A DNA stretch of 5,513 bases from positions 1 through 5,513 of the forward strand of contig JAIRMF010000002.1 of assembly GCA_031258895.1 (NCBI GenBank), written 5' to 3'. The notes under the pieces were generated by a model. The model had not been told where the DNA came from. It ran no database searches and saw only the letters and a program-made list of their open reading frames with translations. Both the position numbers and the translations under genes were made by a program. Within the stretch, counting starts at the first letter, position 1; each line of letters begins with the position of its first letter. The stretch is from Dysgonamonadaceae bacterium. Its GTDB lineage: Bacteria > Bacteroidota > Bacteroidia > Bacteroidales > Azobacteroidaceae. Below, one piece after another: positions 1-5,513 of the stretch.

Positions 1-30
1 TATATTTTTGATTTTTTGTCTGTAATAGTT

Positions 31-135
31 GCCCCCGAAGTGCAGTGGTACGCCCCCCGAGCGCAGTGGGACGCCCCCGAAGCGCAGTGGGACGCCCCCC
101 AAGCGTAAAGTGTCGCCCCCGAAATACGCTCTGAC
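31..135. repeat. Five contiguous 21-bp tandem repeats
   Basis: Units start at 31, 52, 73, 94 and 115, each exactly 21 bp and each opening with GCCCCC. Units 1-3 are close copies (GCCCCCGAAGCGCAGTGGGA plus C, with small differences); units 4 and 5 keep the first 8-12 bases and diverge afterwards. A decayed sixth start (GCCCCG) follows at 137. The period equals seven codons and two helical turns. Plus-strand translation gives PPKRSGT-like heptapeptides; the minus strand gives VPLRFGG-like heptapeptides. Neither has a good start codon of its own. The repeats abut with no spacers, so this is a minisatellite-like array and not a CRISPR. Function unknown. Confidence 0.9.
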
Positions 136-149
136 AGCCCCGTCAGGCG
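127..149. other. Small GC-rich hairpin overlapping the last 21-bp repeat
   Basis: CGC (127-129) plus CTGAC (131-135) can pair with GTCAG (142-146) plus GCG (147-149), giving eight base pairs with one bulged T at 130 and a six-base loop. No T-run follows directly on either strand, so it does not look like a classical intrinsic terminator. It could be a weak RNA structure or chance. Confidence 0.35.
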
Positions 150-183
150 ATTTGAAGGCTTTTTGGAAAAAGTTGTCGCCGCT

Positions 184-205
184 CGCGCGTACGTGCACGC
201 ACGCG
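184..205. other. 22-bp alternating pyrimidine-purine tract (Z-DNA-prone)
   Basis: All 22 bases alternate pyrimidine and purine, mostly as CG, CA and TG steps (begins CGCGCGTACG, ends CACGCACGCG). Sequences of this type are known to adopt left-handed Z-DNA under negative supercoiling. It also contains the palindrome CGTGCACG (192-199). The biological role here is inference; the pattern itself is directly visible. Confidence 0.6.
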
Positions 206-217
206 GCTTTAAAAGGT

Positions 218-319
218 TTATATTGTGTGTGTGTGTGTTAATAAATTATCCGACGCCACCAAATATTTTATAATATTCAGAGATAAATTTATGTCGGTAT
301 GTGCAGCTGTCATCGTCAT
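218..319 (-). CDS. Possible 33-residue small ORF (doubtful)
   Basis: I do not recognise this product. The frame opens with ATG at 319 and ends with TAA at 220-218; the peptide begins MTMTAAHTDINLSLN and ends in a Thr-His run encoded by the AC tract. The only positive evidence is position: the ATG lies nine bases beyond the -7 box of a consensus promoter, so the transcript would be nearly leaderless from this ATG, or would have a slightly longer leader for the second ATG at 313. There is no ribosome binding site, signal peptide or domain. Shifted by one extra TG unit, the frame would continue into the heptapeptide-repeat frame open from 237 to the left window edge. It may equally be non-coding. 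Confidence 0.2.
   Translation of the reverse strand: MTMTAAHTDINLSLNIIKYLVASDNLLTHTHTI
224..238. repeat. TG dinucleotide tract, seven units plus T
   Basis: An uninterrupted (TG)7T run, read as (AC)n on the minus strand. Dinucleotide tracts are prone to slipped-strand mispairing. It lies about 90 bp downstream of the leftward promoter at 328-357 and inside the short minus-strand frame at 218-319, encoding alternating Thr-His at its C-terminal end. A gain of one unit would change the frame read after the tract. Alternating TG is also weakly Z-DNA-prone. Confidence 0.9.
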
Positions 320-327
320 AACGGGTG

Positions 328-357
328 CAAAGGTAAACAATGTTTTTTAAACGGCAA
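328..357 (-). promoter_or_regulatory. Consensus Bacteroidota promoter firing leftward
   Basis: Read on the minus strand: TTG (357-355), a 19-base spacer, then TACCTTTG (335-328) followed by CA. This matches the Bacteroidota primary sigma factor pattern (-33 TTTG/TTG, about 19-20 bases, -7 TAnnTTTG). The predicted start is around 320-324. It begins 44 bp beyond the E1 stop codon and points the same way as E1, so it would launch a separate transcript into the repeat-rich region. Confidence 0.7.
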
Positions 358-400
358 GCGTTTTTGAAAAAAAACTTTCAATTCCCCAAAAAATCCCGCC

Positions 401-2881
401 CTAAATACCCGCCTTCGCACGACGTAACTGCTCCGCCAACGTGAAATTCTGAACAGGAATGTGCCCAGCAAGAGGCATGATCTTCTCATGTATGATATCA
501 ATGAAACTGCCCGCCTGAGGAAAAAAAGCATACTCAAGCTCATATGCAGGAGTTATCCAATCACGCGAACCAAGAACGGCAACAGGCGCGTCAAGATAAT
601 CAAATGCAAAATCAGTAATGTTACGGGCCAAATCGTTCAAAAACGAACCCCGCGCCGTAGCATCTCCCGCCACAACAATACGACCCGTCTTCTTCACCGA
701 CTCAATAACAATCCCATAATCAAACGGCACAAGAGACCGGGCGTCAATAACCTCCGCCGATAAACCATACCGCTCCTCCAAAATCTCCGCCGCCTCAAGA
801 GCACGATATAAAGTCGCCCCAACAGTCAAAAACGTGACGTCATCGCCGGCACGCTTAACGTCCGGAACACCAAAAGGAATCTCATAGTATCCGGCCGGTA
901 CGCCTCCCTCATGAAAACGCTCCCCAATGTCGTAAATACGCTGGCTCTCGAAAAATATCACAGGATCAGTGCCCTGCAGCGCACTGTTCATCAAACCCTT
1001 CGCATCGTATGGCGTAGCCGGAAAAACAACCCGCAAACCGGGAATATGCGCCACTAAAGACGTCCAGTCCTGAGAATGCTGCGCGCCGTACTTAGACCCA
1101 ACCGAGACACGTACCACAACAGGCATCCGCAATATATTGCCGCTCATCGCCTGCCACTTCGGTAACTGGTTGAAAACCTCATCGCCACAACATCCAAGAA
1201 AATCACAATACATGATCTCCGGAATAACACGGCCACCACACATCGCATAACCAATCGCCGTGCCGATAATCGACGCCTCCGCAATCGGCGTGTTAAAAAG
1301 ACGATGGTACGGAAGAGCCTCCGTCAAACCACGATAAACAGCAAAAGCGCCACCCCAATCACGATTCTCCTCCCCATAAGCAATCAAAGAAGCATCCTTA
1401 TAAAAACGATCAACAACAGCCTCAAAAATACCGTCCCGCAACTGATACTGCTTCATCTTCGAAAACGGCTTGCCGGACCCGTCAAACGCAAAACGCTCCT
1501 TGTTCGCAATCTGCCTGACACGAGGATTATCCTCCAAAGGATGATTAACGTCCGGCAACGCGTCCGAAAGCGAATCAACAGAACAGTTCGAAAACATCAT
1601 ATCGCCAATCAAATCAGGATACCTGTTCAGATCCATCCTCGGCGACAAAACATCGTCTATCGAAAGCCTGAATACATCAAACATCACCGATTTAATCCCG
1701 CCGTCAATCGCCGATAATTCCGACTCCCCGACAACCCCCGCCTCAACAAGACGCCTGCCGTACCCAACAATACAGTCCTGAGACTCCCACGCCTCAACCT
1801 CCTCCTTAGTGCGGTAAGACGAAGCGTCCGAAGGAGAATGACCACTGTAACGGTAAGTCAAAACGTCCAACAAAACAGGACCCCTGCCGGACTCCAATAA
1901 CACCTTCTTGCGCCGGTAAGCATCAATCACGGCAAGAGGATCGTAACCGTCAACACGCTCGGCATGCATCTGGTCGGGATTGACCCCCGCCCCAATACGG
2001 GCGGCAATGTCGTACCCCATAGTCTCCCCGCAAGTCTGACCGCCCATCCCGTATTGATTGTCCATTATATTAATGATAACCGGTAAACCGCCCTTCATAT
2101 CGCCCTCCCACAGTTTCGTGAACTGATCCATCGCAGCAAAACAAAGCCCCTCCCAAACCGGACCACGAGCCATAGAACCGTCGCCAATATTGGCAACCAC
2201 AATGCCCGGCTTGCGATTAACCTTCTTATAAAGCGCCGCGCCAACCGCTATACTGCCGCTACCACCTACAATAGCATTGTTAGGATAAATCCCGAAAGGA
2301 GTGAAAAACGTGTGCATCGAACCGCCCAAACCCCTGTTAAAACCCGTAGTACGAGCAAAAATCTCTGCCAACGCACCGTAAAGAAGAAAACGAATGCCAA
2401 GCCCTTTCACATCCTCATCTTCCCGATAAATAGTCCGCACAGCGTTCACCGTAGCGCCATCCCAAAGACCATCCATGATAGCCGATAAATCCCCATCGTC
2501 CAGGTCGCGAATAGCCCGCAGACCCTTAGCTAAAATCTCTCCATGGCTGCGGTGAGACCCGAAAATGAAATCGTTAACGTCAAGCGTGTAAGCCATCCCT
2601 ACCGCCGCCGCCTCCTGCCCGGCCGAAAGATGAGCAGGACCAGGATTGCTATATTCAATACCGCCGTAACTTCCGGTCGTCTTGATAAGCTGCAGCATGG
2701 TTTCAAACTCGCGAATAACCACCATGTCGTGGTAAATCCCTACCAATTCATCCTTCGTGAAGTTCCCGTCACTCAACTCGTCCTTCACTGTCTTCTTATA
2801 ACTGTTAACCGGCAACGACCGGAAATTAACCTCACCCGACTTGCGGGCTTCTAACGGATCAATGTACTGACCTTTCGGCAT
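401..2881 (-). CDS. Fused E1 alpha/beta component of a TPP-dependent 2-oxoacid dehydrogenase (pyruvate/acetoin type likely)
   Basis: This 826-aa cytosolic enzyme decarboxylates a 2-oxoacid on thiamine diphosphate and passes the acyl group to a lipoyl E2. The alpha half (about 40-450) has SHRSHGEILAKG (109-120), GLGGSMH (184-190), the TPP/Mg motif beginning GDG (233-235) and ending DN (274-275), and the loop YRYSGHSPSD (343-352). The beta half (about 475-805) has FNTPIAEASIIG (529-540) with catalytic-type Glu535, AQHSQDW (600-606) and PATPYDAKGL (621-630), then a transketolase C-terminal domain. Usual E1s have two chains; fused forms are known. QHSQ resembles pyruvate or acetoin types more than branched-chain types, but substrate is inference. 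Two insertions are visible, at about 121-170 and 252-265. ATG at 2881 follows an A/T-rich leader without Shine-Dalgarno; stop is TAG. The coding strand is unusually T+G rich compared with the neighbours. No E2 or E3 gene is in view. Confidence 0.94.
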   Translation of the reverse strand: MPKGQYIDPLEARKSGEVNFRSLPVNSYKKTVKDELSDGNFTKDELVGIYHDMVVIREFETMLQLIKTTGSYGGIEYSNPGPAHLSAGQEAAAVGMAYTLDVNDFIFGSHRSHGEILAKGLRAIRDLDDGDLSAIMDGLWDGATVNAVRTIYREDEDVKGLGIRFLLYGALAEIFARTTGFNRGLGGSMHTFFTPFGIYPNNAIVGGSGSIAVGAALYKKVNRKPGIVVANIGDGSMARGPVWEGLCFAAMDQFTKLWEGDMKGGLPVIINIMDNQYGMGGQTCGETMGYDIAARIGAGVNPDQMHAERVDGYDPLAVIDAYRRKKVLLESGRGPVLLDVLTYRYSGHSPSDASSYRTKEEVEAWESQDCIVGYGRRLVEAGVVGESELSAIDGGIKSVMFDVFRLSIDDVLSPRMDLNRYPDLIGDMMFSNCSVDSLSDALPDVNHPLEDNPRVRQIANKERFAFDGSGKPFSKMKQYQLRDGIFEAVVDRFYKDASLIAYGEENRDWGGAFAVYRGLTEALPYHRLFNTPIAEASIIGTAIGYAMCGGRVIPEIMYCDFLGCCGDEVFNQLPKWQAMSGNILRMPVVVRVSVGSKYGAQHSQDWTSLVAHIPGLRVVFPATPYDAKGLMNSALQGTDPVIFFESQRIYDIGERFHEGGVPAGYYEIPFGVPDVKRAGDDVTFLTVGATLYRALEAAEILEERYGLSAEVIDARSLVPFDYGIVIESVKKTGRIVVAGDATARGSFLNDLARNITDFAFDYLDAPVAVLGSRDWITPAYELEYAFFPQAGSFIDIIHEKIMPLAGHIPVQNFTLAEQLRRAKAGI

Positions 2882-2923
2882 GATATATCAAAATAAATTG
2901 TTAAAAAATCGTCTCAGCGGCTG

Positions 2924-2953
2924 CAAAGGTACAAAAATATCCCGCAAATAAAA
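2924..2953 (-). promoter_or_regulatory. Probable promoter of the E1 gene
   Basis: TACCTTTG followed by CA (minus strand, 2931-2924) is a full match to the Bacteroidota -7 element and shares ten identical bases (TACCTTTGCA) with the promoter at 328-357. The -33 position, about 2951-2953, is only T-rich with no clear TTTG, so the upstream element is weak. The start would be near 2918, giving a leader of about 35-40 bases before the E1 ATG at 2881. A perfect palindrome, TGATATATCA (2881-2890), overlaps the first base of the start codon. Confidence 0.65.
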
Positions 2954-3006
2954 AAGCAACCCAAAAAACAGTAAGAAAATAATTCCGGCAAAAATGCGTT
3001 ATTAAT

Positions 3007-3027
3007 ATGGAAAAGAAAATCAGATGA
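3007..3027 (+). other. Six-codon mini-ORF overlapping the lipoprotein start
   Basis: ATG at 3007 opens a frame encoding MEKKIR and stops with TGA at 3025-3027, so stop and downstream start share ATGA at 3024-3027. This geometry can couple translation of a downstream gene. With no Shine-Dalgarno sequence at either start it may also be chance in A-rich leader sequence. Confidence 0.2.
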
Positions 3028-4499
3028 AAAAATTCTTATTATCAATAATGATCCCCGTCGCTCTATGTCTCGCCTCATGCGACGACGAAACCGGAGGAGA
3101 ACGCGGCAACCCCAACGGCATTCTTTCGTTTTCTGTCGACACCATATCGTTCGATACGCTGCTGACAACGGTAAGTTCACCCGTCAAAGCGTTCCGCGTC
3201 CACAACCGTAATAACCGGCAACTTGTCGTATCGTCGGTTTACTTAGAGGATAAAGAAAACAGCCCTTTCAGGATTAATGTCGACGGATATGCGGGACAGC
3301 ATTTCGAAAATATAGAAATCAGAGCTAATGACAGCATCTATGTTATGGTCGACGTAAAGCCCAACGAACAGGGTACGGCCGAAATCACCAGGATCAGCGA
3401 CAAAATCGTTTTCGTTGTCGGTGAGGTGATCCAAAAAATTATCCTGGAAGCATACGGACAGGACGTCTTCCGTTACGAGGAACTGCTTGTCGATCGCGAT
3501 ACGGTTCTAAGTGCAGAGAAACCGTACCTGATAACCGGCAAAATTGAAGTTGCAGCGGATGCTACGCTGAATGTGCCCGAAGGAACGGTGTTCTACATGT
3601 ACAACAACGCGGAAGTTATTGTTAACGGCAGAGTAAAGATGGCAGGCACGGTGGAGAAACCGATAGTCTTCCGAGGTAGCCGTACCGATTACCTGCCCTT
3701 AGAAAAACGAATCCCTTACGATCTGATCCCCAACCAGTGGGGAGGCATACGCTTCGGCGCCGACAGCTACGGCAATGAAATGGAAAATGTTCGTGTCCGG
3801 AACGGAAAGTTCGGCATCGCTTTCGATATTTCAACGCCAGACCGTAAGAAAGCCGTCCTGAAAAATACAATCATCACAAACGTCTCAGGTAGCCTGCTAC
3901 ATGCCGTCAATTGTAATATCTCGGCAGAAAACTGCGAGTTCTCAAACTCGGGAAGCGCCAGCCTGATACTTGCCGGTGGAATGTATGATTTCACACACTG
4001 TACAATGGCGAACTATTATCCTTCGTTTCCCGAAGCAGGATGGAAAAGATCGGAACACCAAGTCCTTGTGCTTGCAAATTCGATCACCGTTACCGACGAA
4101 AATCAGGGACAGGTGCAAGTGGCTTGCCCCCTCGAAAAGGCTGATTTCAGCAATACCATTCTCGCCTCAATAAAACCCGACATGGCCCTGCTTGCCATTA
4201 AAATGGAGGAATATGCGTTAAATTACCATCTAAACAACTGTATTCTTACAGACAATAGTATCGAAGATGAAAACTTTGTTGACTGCATTCAGGGAGCAAA
4301 CCCCGATTCCCTGTTCGTGGACAGCAAAGGTTCGGACGCCGACAACGAGGATTTTTTATTCGATTTCAGGCTAAAAGAAAATTCCCCCGCAAGAAATACC
4401 GCAAGCCTCAATATTTCGCAATCTACACCTTTGGATATGCTGGGAAGAAACCGCCTGGCAGACGGAAATCCTGACGTCGGGGCGTATGAAAAAGAATAA
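3024..4499 (+). CDS. Surface-type lipoprotein with beta-helix-like repeats and C-terminal GAYE motif
   Basis: The 491-aa product is exported and lipid-anchored. MKK, a hydrophobic stretch (4-17) and lipobox LASC give a lipidated Cys19. DDE at 20-22 resembles the acidic export signal that places Bacteroidota lipoproteins on the cell surface. Residues about 32-145 look like a beta-sandwich domain (hydrophobic strands, FRVHNRNNRQLVVSS, INVDG). Residues about 165-415 show short strands and Asn-rich turns typical of a right-handed parallel beta-helix (NVPEGTVFYMYNNAEVIVNG, NTIITNVSGS, NCEFSN, NCILTDNS). The end (446-488) reads DFRLKENSPARNTA, PLDMLGRNR, NPDVGAYE, a C-terminal pattern common in Bacteroidota beta-helix surface proteins. 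No catalytic residues are evident; ligand or enzymatic role is unknown. The gene is divergent from E1 (142-bp gap) and convergent with pta (36-bp gap). I see no good -7 element on this strand in the gap. ATG at 3024 is chosen because it starts the signal peptide. Confidence 0.88.
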   Translation: MKKFLLSIMIPVALCLASCDDETGGERGNPNGILSFSVDTISFDTLLTTVSSPVKAFRVHNRNNRQLVVSSVYLEDKENSPFRINVDGYAGQHFENIEIRANDSIYVMVDVKPNEQGTAEITRISDKIVFVVGEVIQKIILEAYGQDVFRYEELLVDRDTVLSAEKPYLITGKIEVAADATLNVPEGTVFYMYNNAEVIVNGRVKMAGTVEKPIVFRGSRTDYLPLEKRIPYDLIPNQWGGIRFGADSYGNEMENVRVRNGKFGIAFDISTPDRKKAVLKNTIITNVSGSLLHAVNCNISAENCEFSNSGSASLILAGGMYDFTHCTMANYYPSFPEAGWKRSEHQVLVLANSITVTDENQGQVQVACPLEKADFSNTILASIKPDMALLAIKMEEYALNYHLNNCILTDNSIEDENFVDCIQGANPDSLFVDSKGSDADNEDFLFDFRLKENSPARNTASLNISQSTPLDMLGRNRLADGNPDVGAYEKE

Positions 4500-4535
4500 T
4501 CGCCGCCGACCGGAGGATTTTATACTGTAAAAACT

Positions 4536-5513
4536 TTATAGCGCCTGATTGACACAAATAGCCGCCATTTTGTATATATCGTCCACCGAACAACCTCGAG
4601 AAAGATCGTTCACAGGAGCAGCCATTCCTTGCAGAATCGGTCCGACCGCTTCCGCGTCACCAAGCCGTTGCACAAGTTTATAGCATATATTTCCTGATTC
4701 GAGGTTCGGAAATATAAGCACGTTTGCTCTTCCTGCAACAGCGCTGTCGGGTGCTTTGCTTGCTCCTACCGATGGTATGATTGCGGCGTCGGCTTGCAAT
4801 TCGCTGTCAATTTGGAGGCCGGGAGCGAGCTCGTTGGCAATCCGGCCCGCCTCTATTACCTTATCCACTAGTTCGTGCCTGGCACTACCTTTGGTTGAAA
4901 AACTCAATATCGCCACACGAGGTTCTACTCCGACTAATGTGCGGGCTGTTTCTGCCGTTGCAACCGCAATCTCGGCAAGTTCCCTCGCCGTCGGGCTGGG
5001 TACTACGGCGCAGTCGGCAAAGACAAGGACGCCGTCCTTGCCAAATGCCTTGTTTTTAACAAACATCAAAAAAGCGCCGGATATGACGCTGATGCCGGGT
5101 TTGGTTTTGATGATTTGTAAGGCCGGACGTAACACATCTCCCGTAGTATTCCTCGCACCGGCAATTTCACCGTCTGCGTCGCCATTTTTTATAAGCAGGC
5201 AACCCAGATAAAGCGGATTACCGGCAAGTTTGACGGCTTGTTCCGGCGTCATTCCCTTGTTTTTTCGCAATTCGTACAACAGGCCGGCATAGATTTCCCT
5301 GCGCGGATTATCCAAAGGGTCGATAATTGTTGCCTTGTCGATATGTTTCAGTGCATATCTCGACGCCAAATCATTAATTTCTCCAGGATTACCGATAAGG
5401 GTTATATCCGCCACGGCGTCGGCAAGCAAGCTGTCGGCCGCTTTCAGCGTGCGTTCTTCGTTGCCTTCCGGCAGTACGATACGCCGGCGATTTGCTTTTG
5501 CCCGCTCGATGAT
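4536..5513 (-). CDS. pta: Phosphate acetyltransferase (Pta), start cut off by the window edge
   Basis: Pta interconverts acetyl-CoA plus phosphate with acetyl phosphate plus CoA, in the cytosol; acetate kinase then makes acetate and ATP. The window encodes 325 residues to TAA at 4538-4536; short-form Pta proteins are about 330-340 aa, so only about ten N-terminal residues are missing. A TTG at 5429 is not the start, because the conserved segment RIVLPEGNEERTLKAA lies upstream of it. Family motifs, numbered from the first visible residue: GARNTTGDVLRPALQ (119-133), SGAFLMF (145-151), FADCAVVPSPTARELA (165-180), SFSTKGSARH (204-213), QADAAIIPSVGASKAPDS (240-257), VAGRANVLIFPNLESGNICY (259-278) and PVNDLSRG (300-307), whose Ser-Arg matches the CoA/phosphate-site pair known in characterised Pta. 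There is no long-form N-terminal regulatory domain in the visible part. Its promoter and any ackA partner would lie to the right, outside the window. Confidence 0.97.
   Translation of the reverse strand: MIERAKANRRRIVLPEGNEERTLKAADSLLADAVADITLIGNPGEINDLASRYALKHIDKATIIDPLDNPRREIYAGLLYELRKNKGMTPEQAVKLAGNPLYLGCLLIKNGDADGEIAGARNTTGDVLRPALQIIKTKPGISVISGAFLMFVKNKAFGKDGVLVFADCAVVPSPTARELAEIAVATAETARTLVGVEPRVAILSFSTKGSARHELVDKVIEAGRIANELAPGLQIDSELQADAAIIPSVGASKAPDSAVAGRANVLIFPNLESGNICYKLVQRLGDAEAVGPILQGMAAPVNDLSRGCSVDDIYKMAAICVNQAL

Larger units (their letters stand above)
1..400. other. Gene-poor, repeat-rich intergenic stretch left of the E1 gene
   Basis: No recognisable protein or RNA gene lies here. 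It contains, left to right, an AT-rich edge (1-30), a 21-bp tandem repeat array (31-135), a small GC-rich hairpin (127-149), a 22-bp alternating purine-pyrimidine tract (184-205), a TG dinucleotide tract (224-238), an AT-rich segment (239-300) and a strong leftward promoter (328-357). Composition swings sharply from GC-rich (31-210) to AT-rich (211-300). Both strands are open for long distances in the GC-rich part, which such composition produces by itself, so openness is poor evidence of coding. Confidence 0.7.

Noticed and set aside
31..135. CRISPR-like array
   Set aside because: Units are 21 bp and directly abutting with no unique spacers, and no cas genes are present.
29..241. Plus-strand open frame with PPKRSGT heptapeptides
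   Set aside because: It has only a TTG start right after an in-frame stop, no ribosome binding site, no promoter on that strand, and ends in a Cys-Val run from the TG tract. The openness follows from the GC-rich repeats.
148..378. Resemblance between minus-strand segments near 378-353 and 175-148 (both encode FFQK)
   Set aside because: The similarity rests mainly on A and T homopolymer runs and is too short to call a repeat.
361..400. Intrinsic terminator after E1
   Set aside because: The T-runs here are flanked only by an AT-only TTGAA/TTCAA pairing, with no GC-rich stem.
316..543. Minus-strand 75-codon frame overlapping the E1 3' end
   Set aside because: It overlaps E1 in another frame, has an arginine-rich composition typical of shadow frames, and runs over the promoter at 328-357.
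461..2854. Plus-strand frames inside E1 (461-763, 1304-1717, 2543-2854)
   Set aside because: They lie opposite a well-conserved gene and are open only because the plus strand there is poor in T; their products are basic and low-complexity with no motif.
2881..2890. Palindrome TGATATATCA at the E1 start codon as an operator
   Set aside because: A ten-base AT-rich palindrome in AT-rich leader sequence is expected by chance often enough; no second copy was seen.
2914..3205. Minus-strand frames across the E1-lipoprotein gap and lipoprotein 5' end
   Set aside because: They cover the E1 promoter and the lipoprotein signal-peptide region and show no conserved features.
4500..4535. Bidirectional terminator between the convergent lipoprotein and pta genes
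   Set aside because: Only a mismatched five-base stem (CCGCC/GGAGG) before a short TTTTAT is present; too weak to call.

Overview
The window looks like a chromosomal segment of a Bacteroidales-type bacterium (phylum Bacteroidota). Two minus-strand promoters carry the phylum's -7 element (TAnnTTTG, here TACCTTTG). The start codons lack a Shine-Dalgarno sequence. The one complete plus-strand gene encodes a lipoprotein whose lipidated Cys is followed by acidic residues, as in the surface-export signal of this phylum. Genus cannot be told from the sequence.

Layout. Positions 1-400 hold no convincing gene but much structure: five contiguous 21-bp repeats (31-135), a small GC-rich hairpin (127-149), a 22-bp alternating purine-pyrimidine tract (184-205), a TG dinucleotide tract (224-238), a 33-codon minus-strand reading frame (218-319) and a near-perfect Bacteroidota promoter firing leftward (328-357). 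Positions 401-2881 (minus) encode a fused E1 alpha/beta component of a thiamine-diphosphate 2-oxoacid dehydrogenase, 826 aa, with its own promoter at about 2924-2953. Positions 3024-4499 (plus) encode a 491-aa lipoprotein with an N-terminal beta-sandwich-like part, a beta-helix-like middle and a C-terminal GAYE-type motif. Positions 4536-5513 (minus) encode phosphate acetyltransferase (Pta), complete at the C-terminus but with its start just beyond the right edge.

How the genes relate. If the E1 acts on pyruvate, it would feed acetyl-CoA to Pta, which makes acetyl phosphate for acetate formation and ATP. The two are not in one operon: the lipoprotein gene, on the opposite strand, lies between them, divergent from E1 and convergent with pta. 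No E2, E3, lipoate ligase or acetate kinase gene is in the window. The three large genes are conventional. The least explained part is the left 400 bp, where a strong promoter runs into a short frame ending in a dinucleotide tract. A change of that tract by one added unit (or two lost) would join the short frame to an open frame encoding heptapeptide repeats that continues to the window edge. This is a hypothesis, not an established system.
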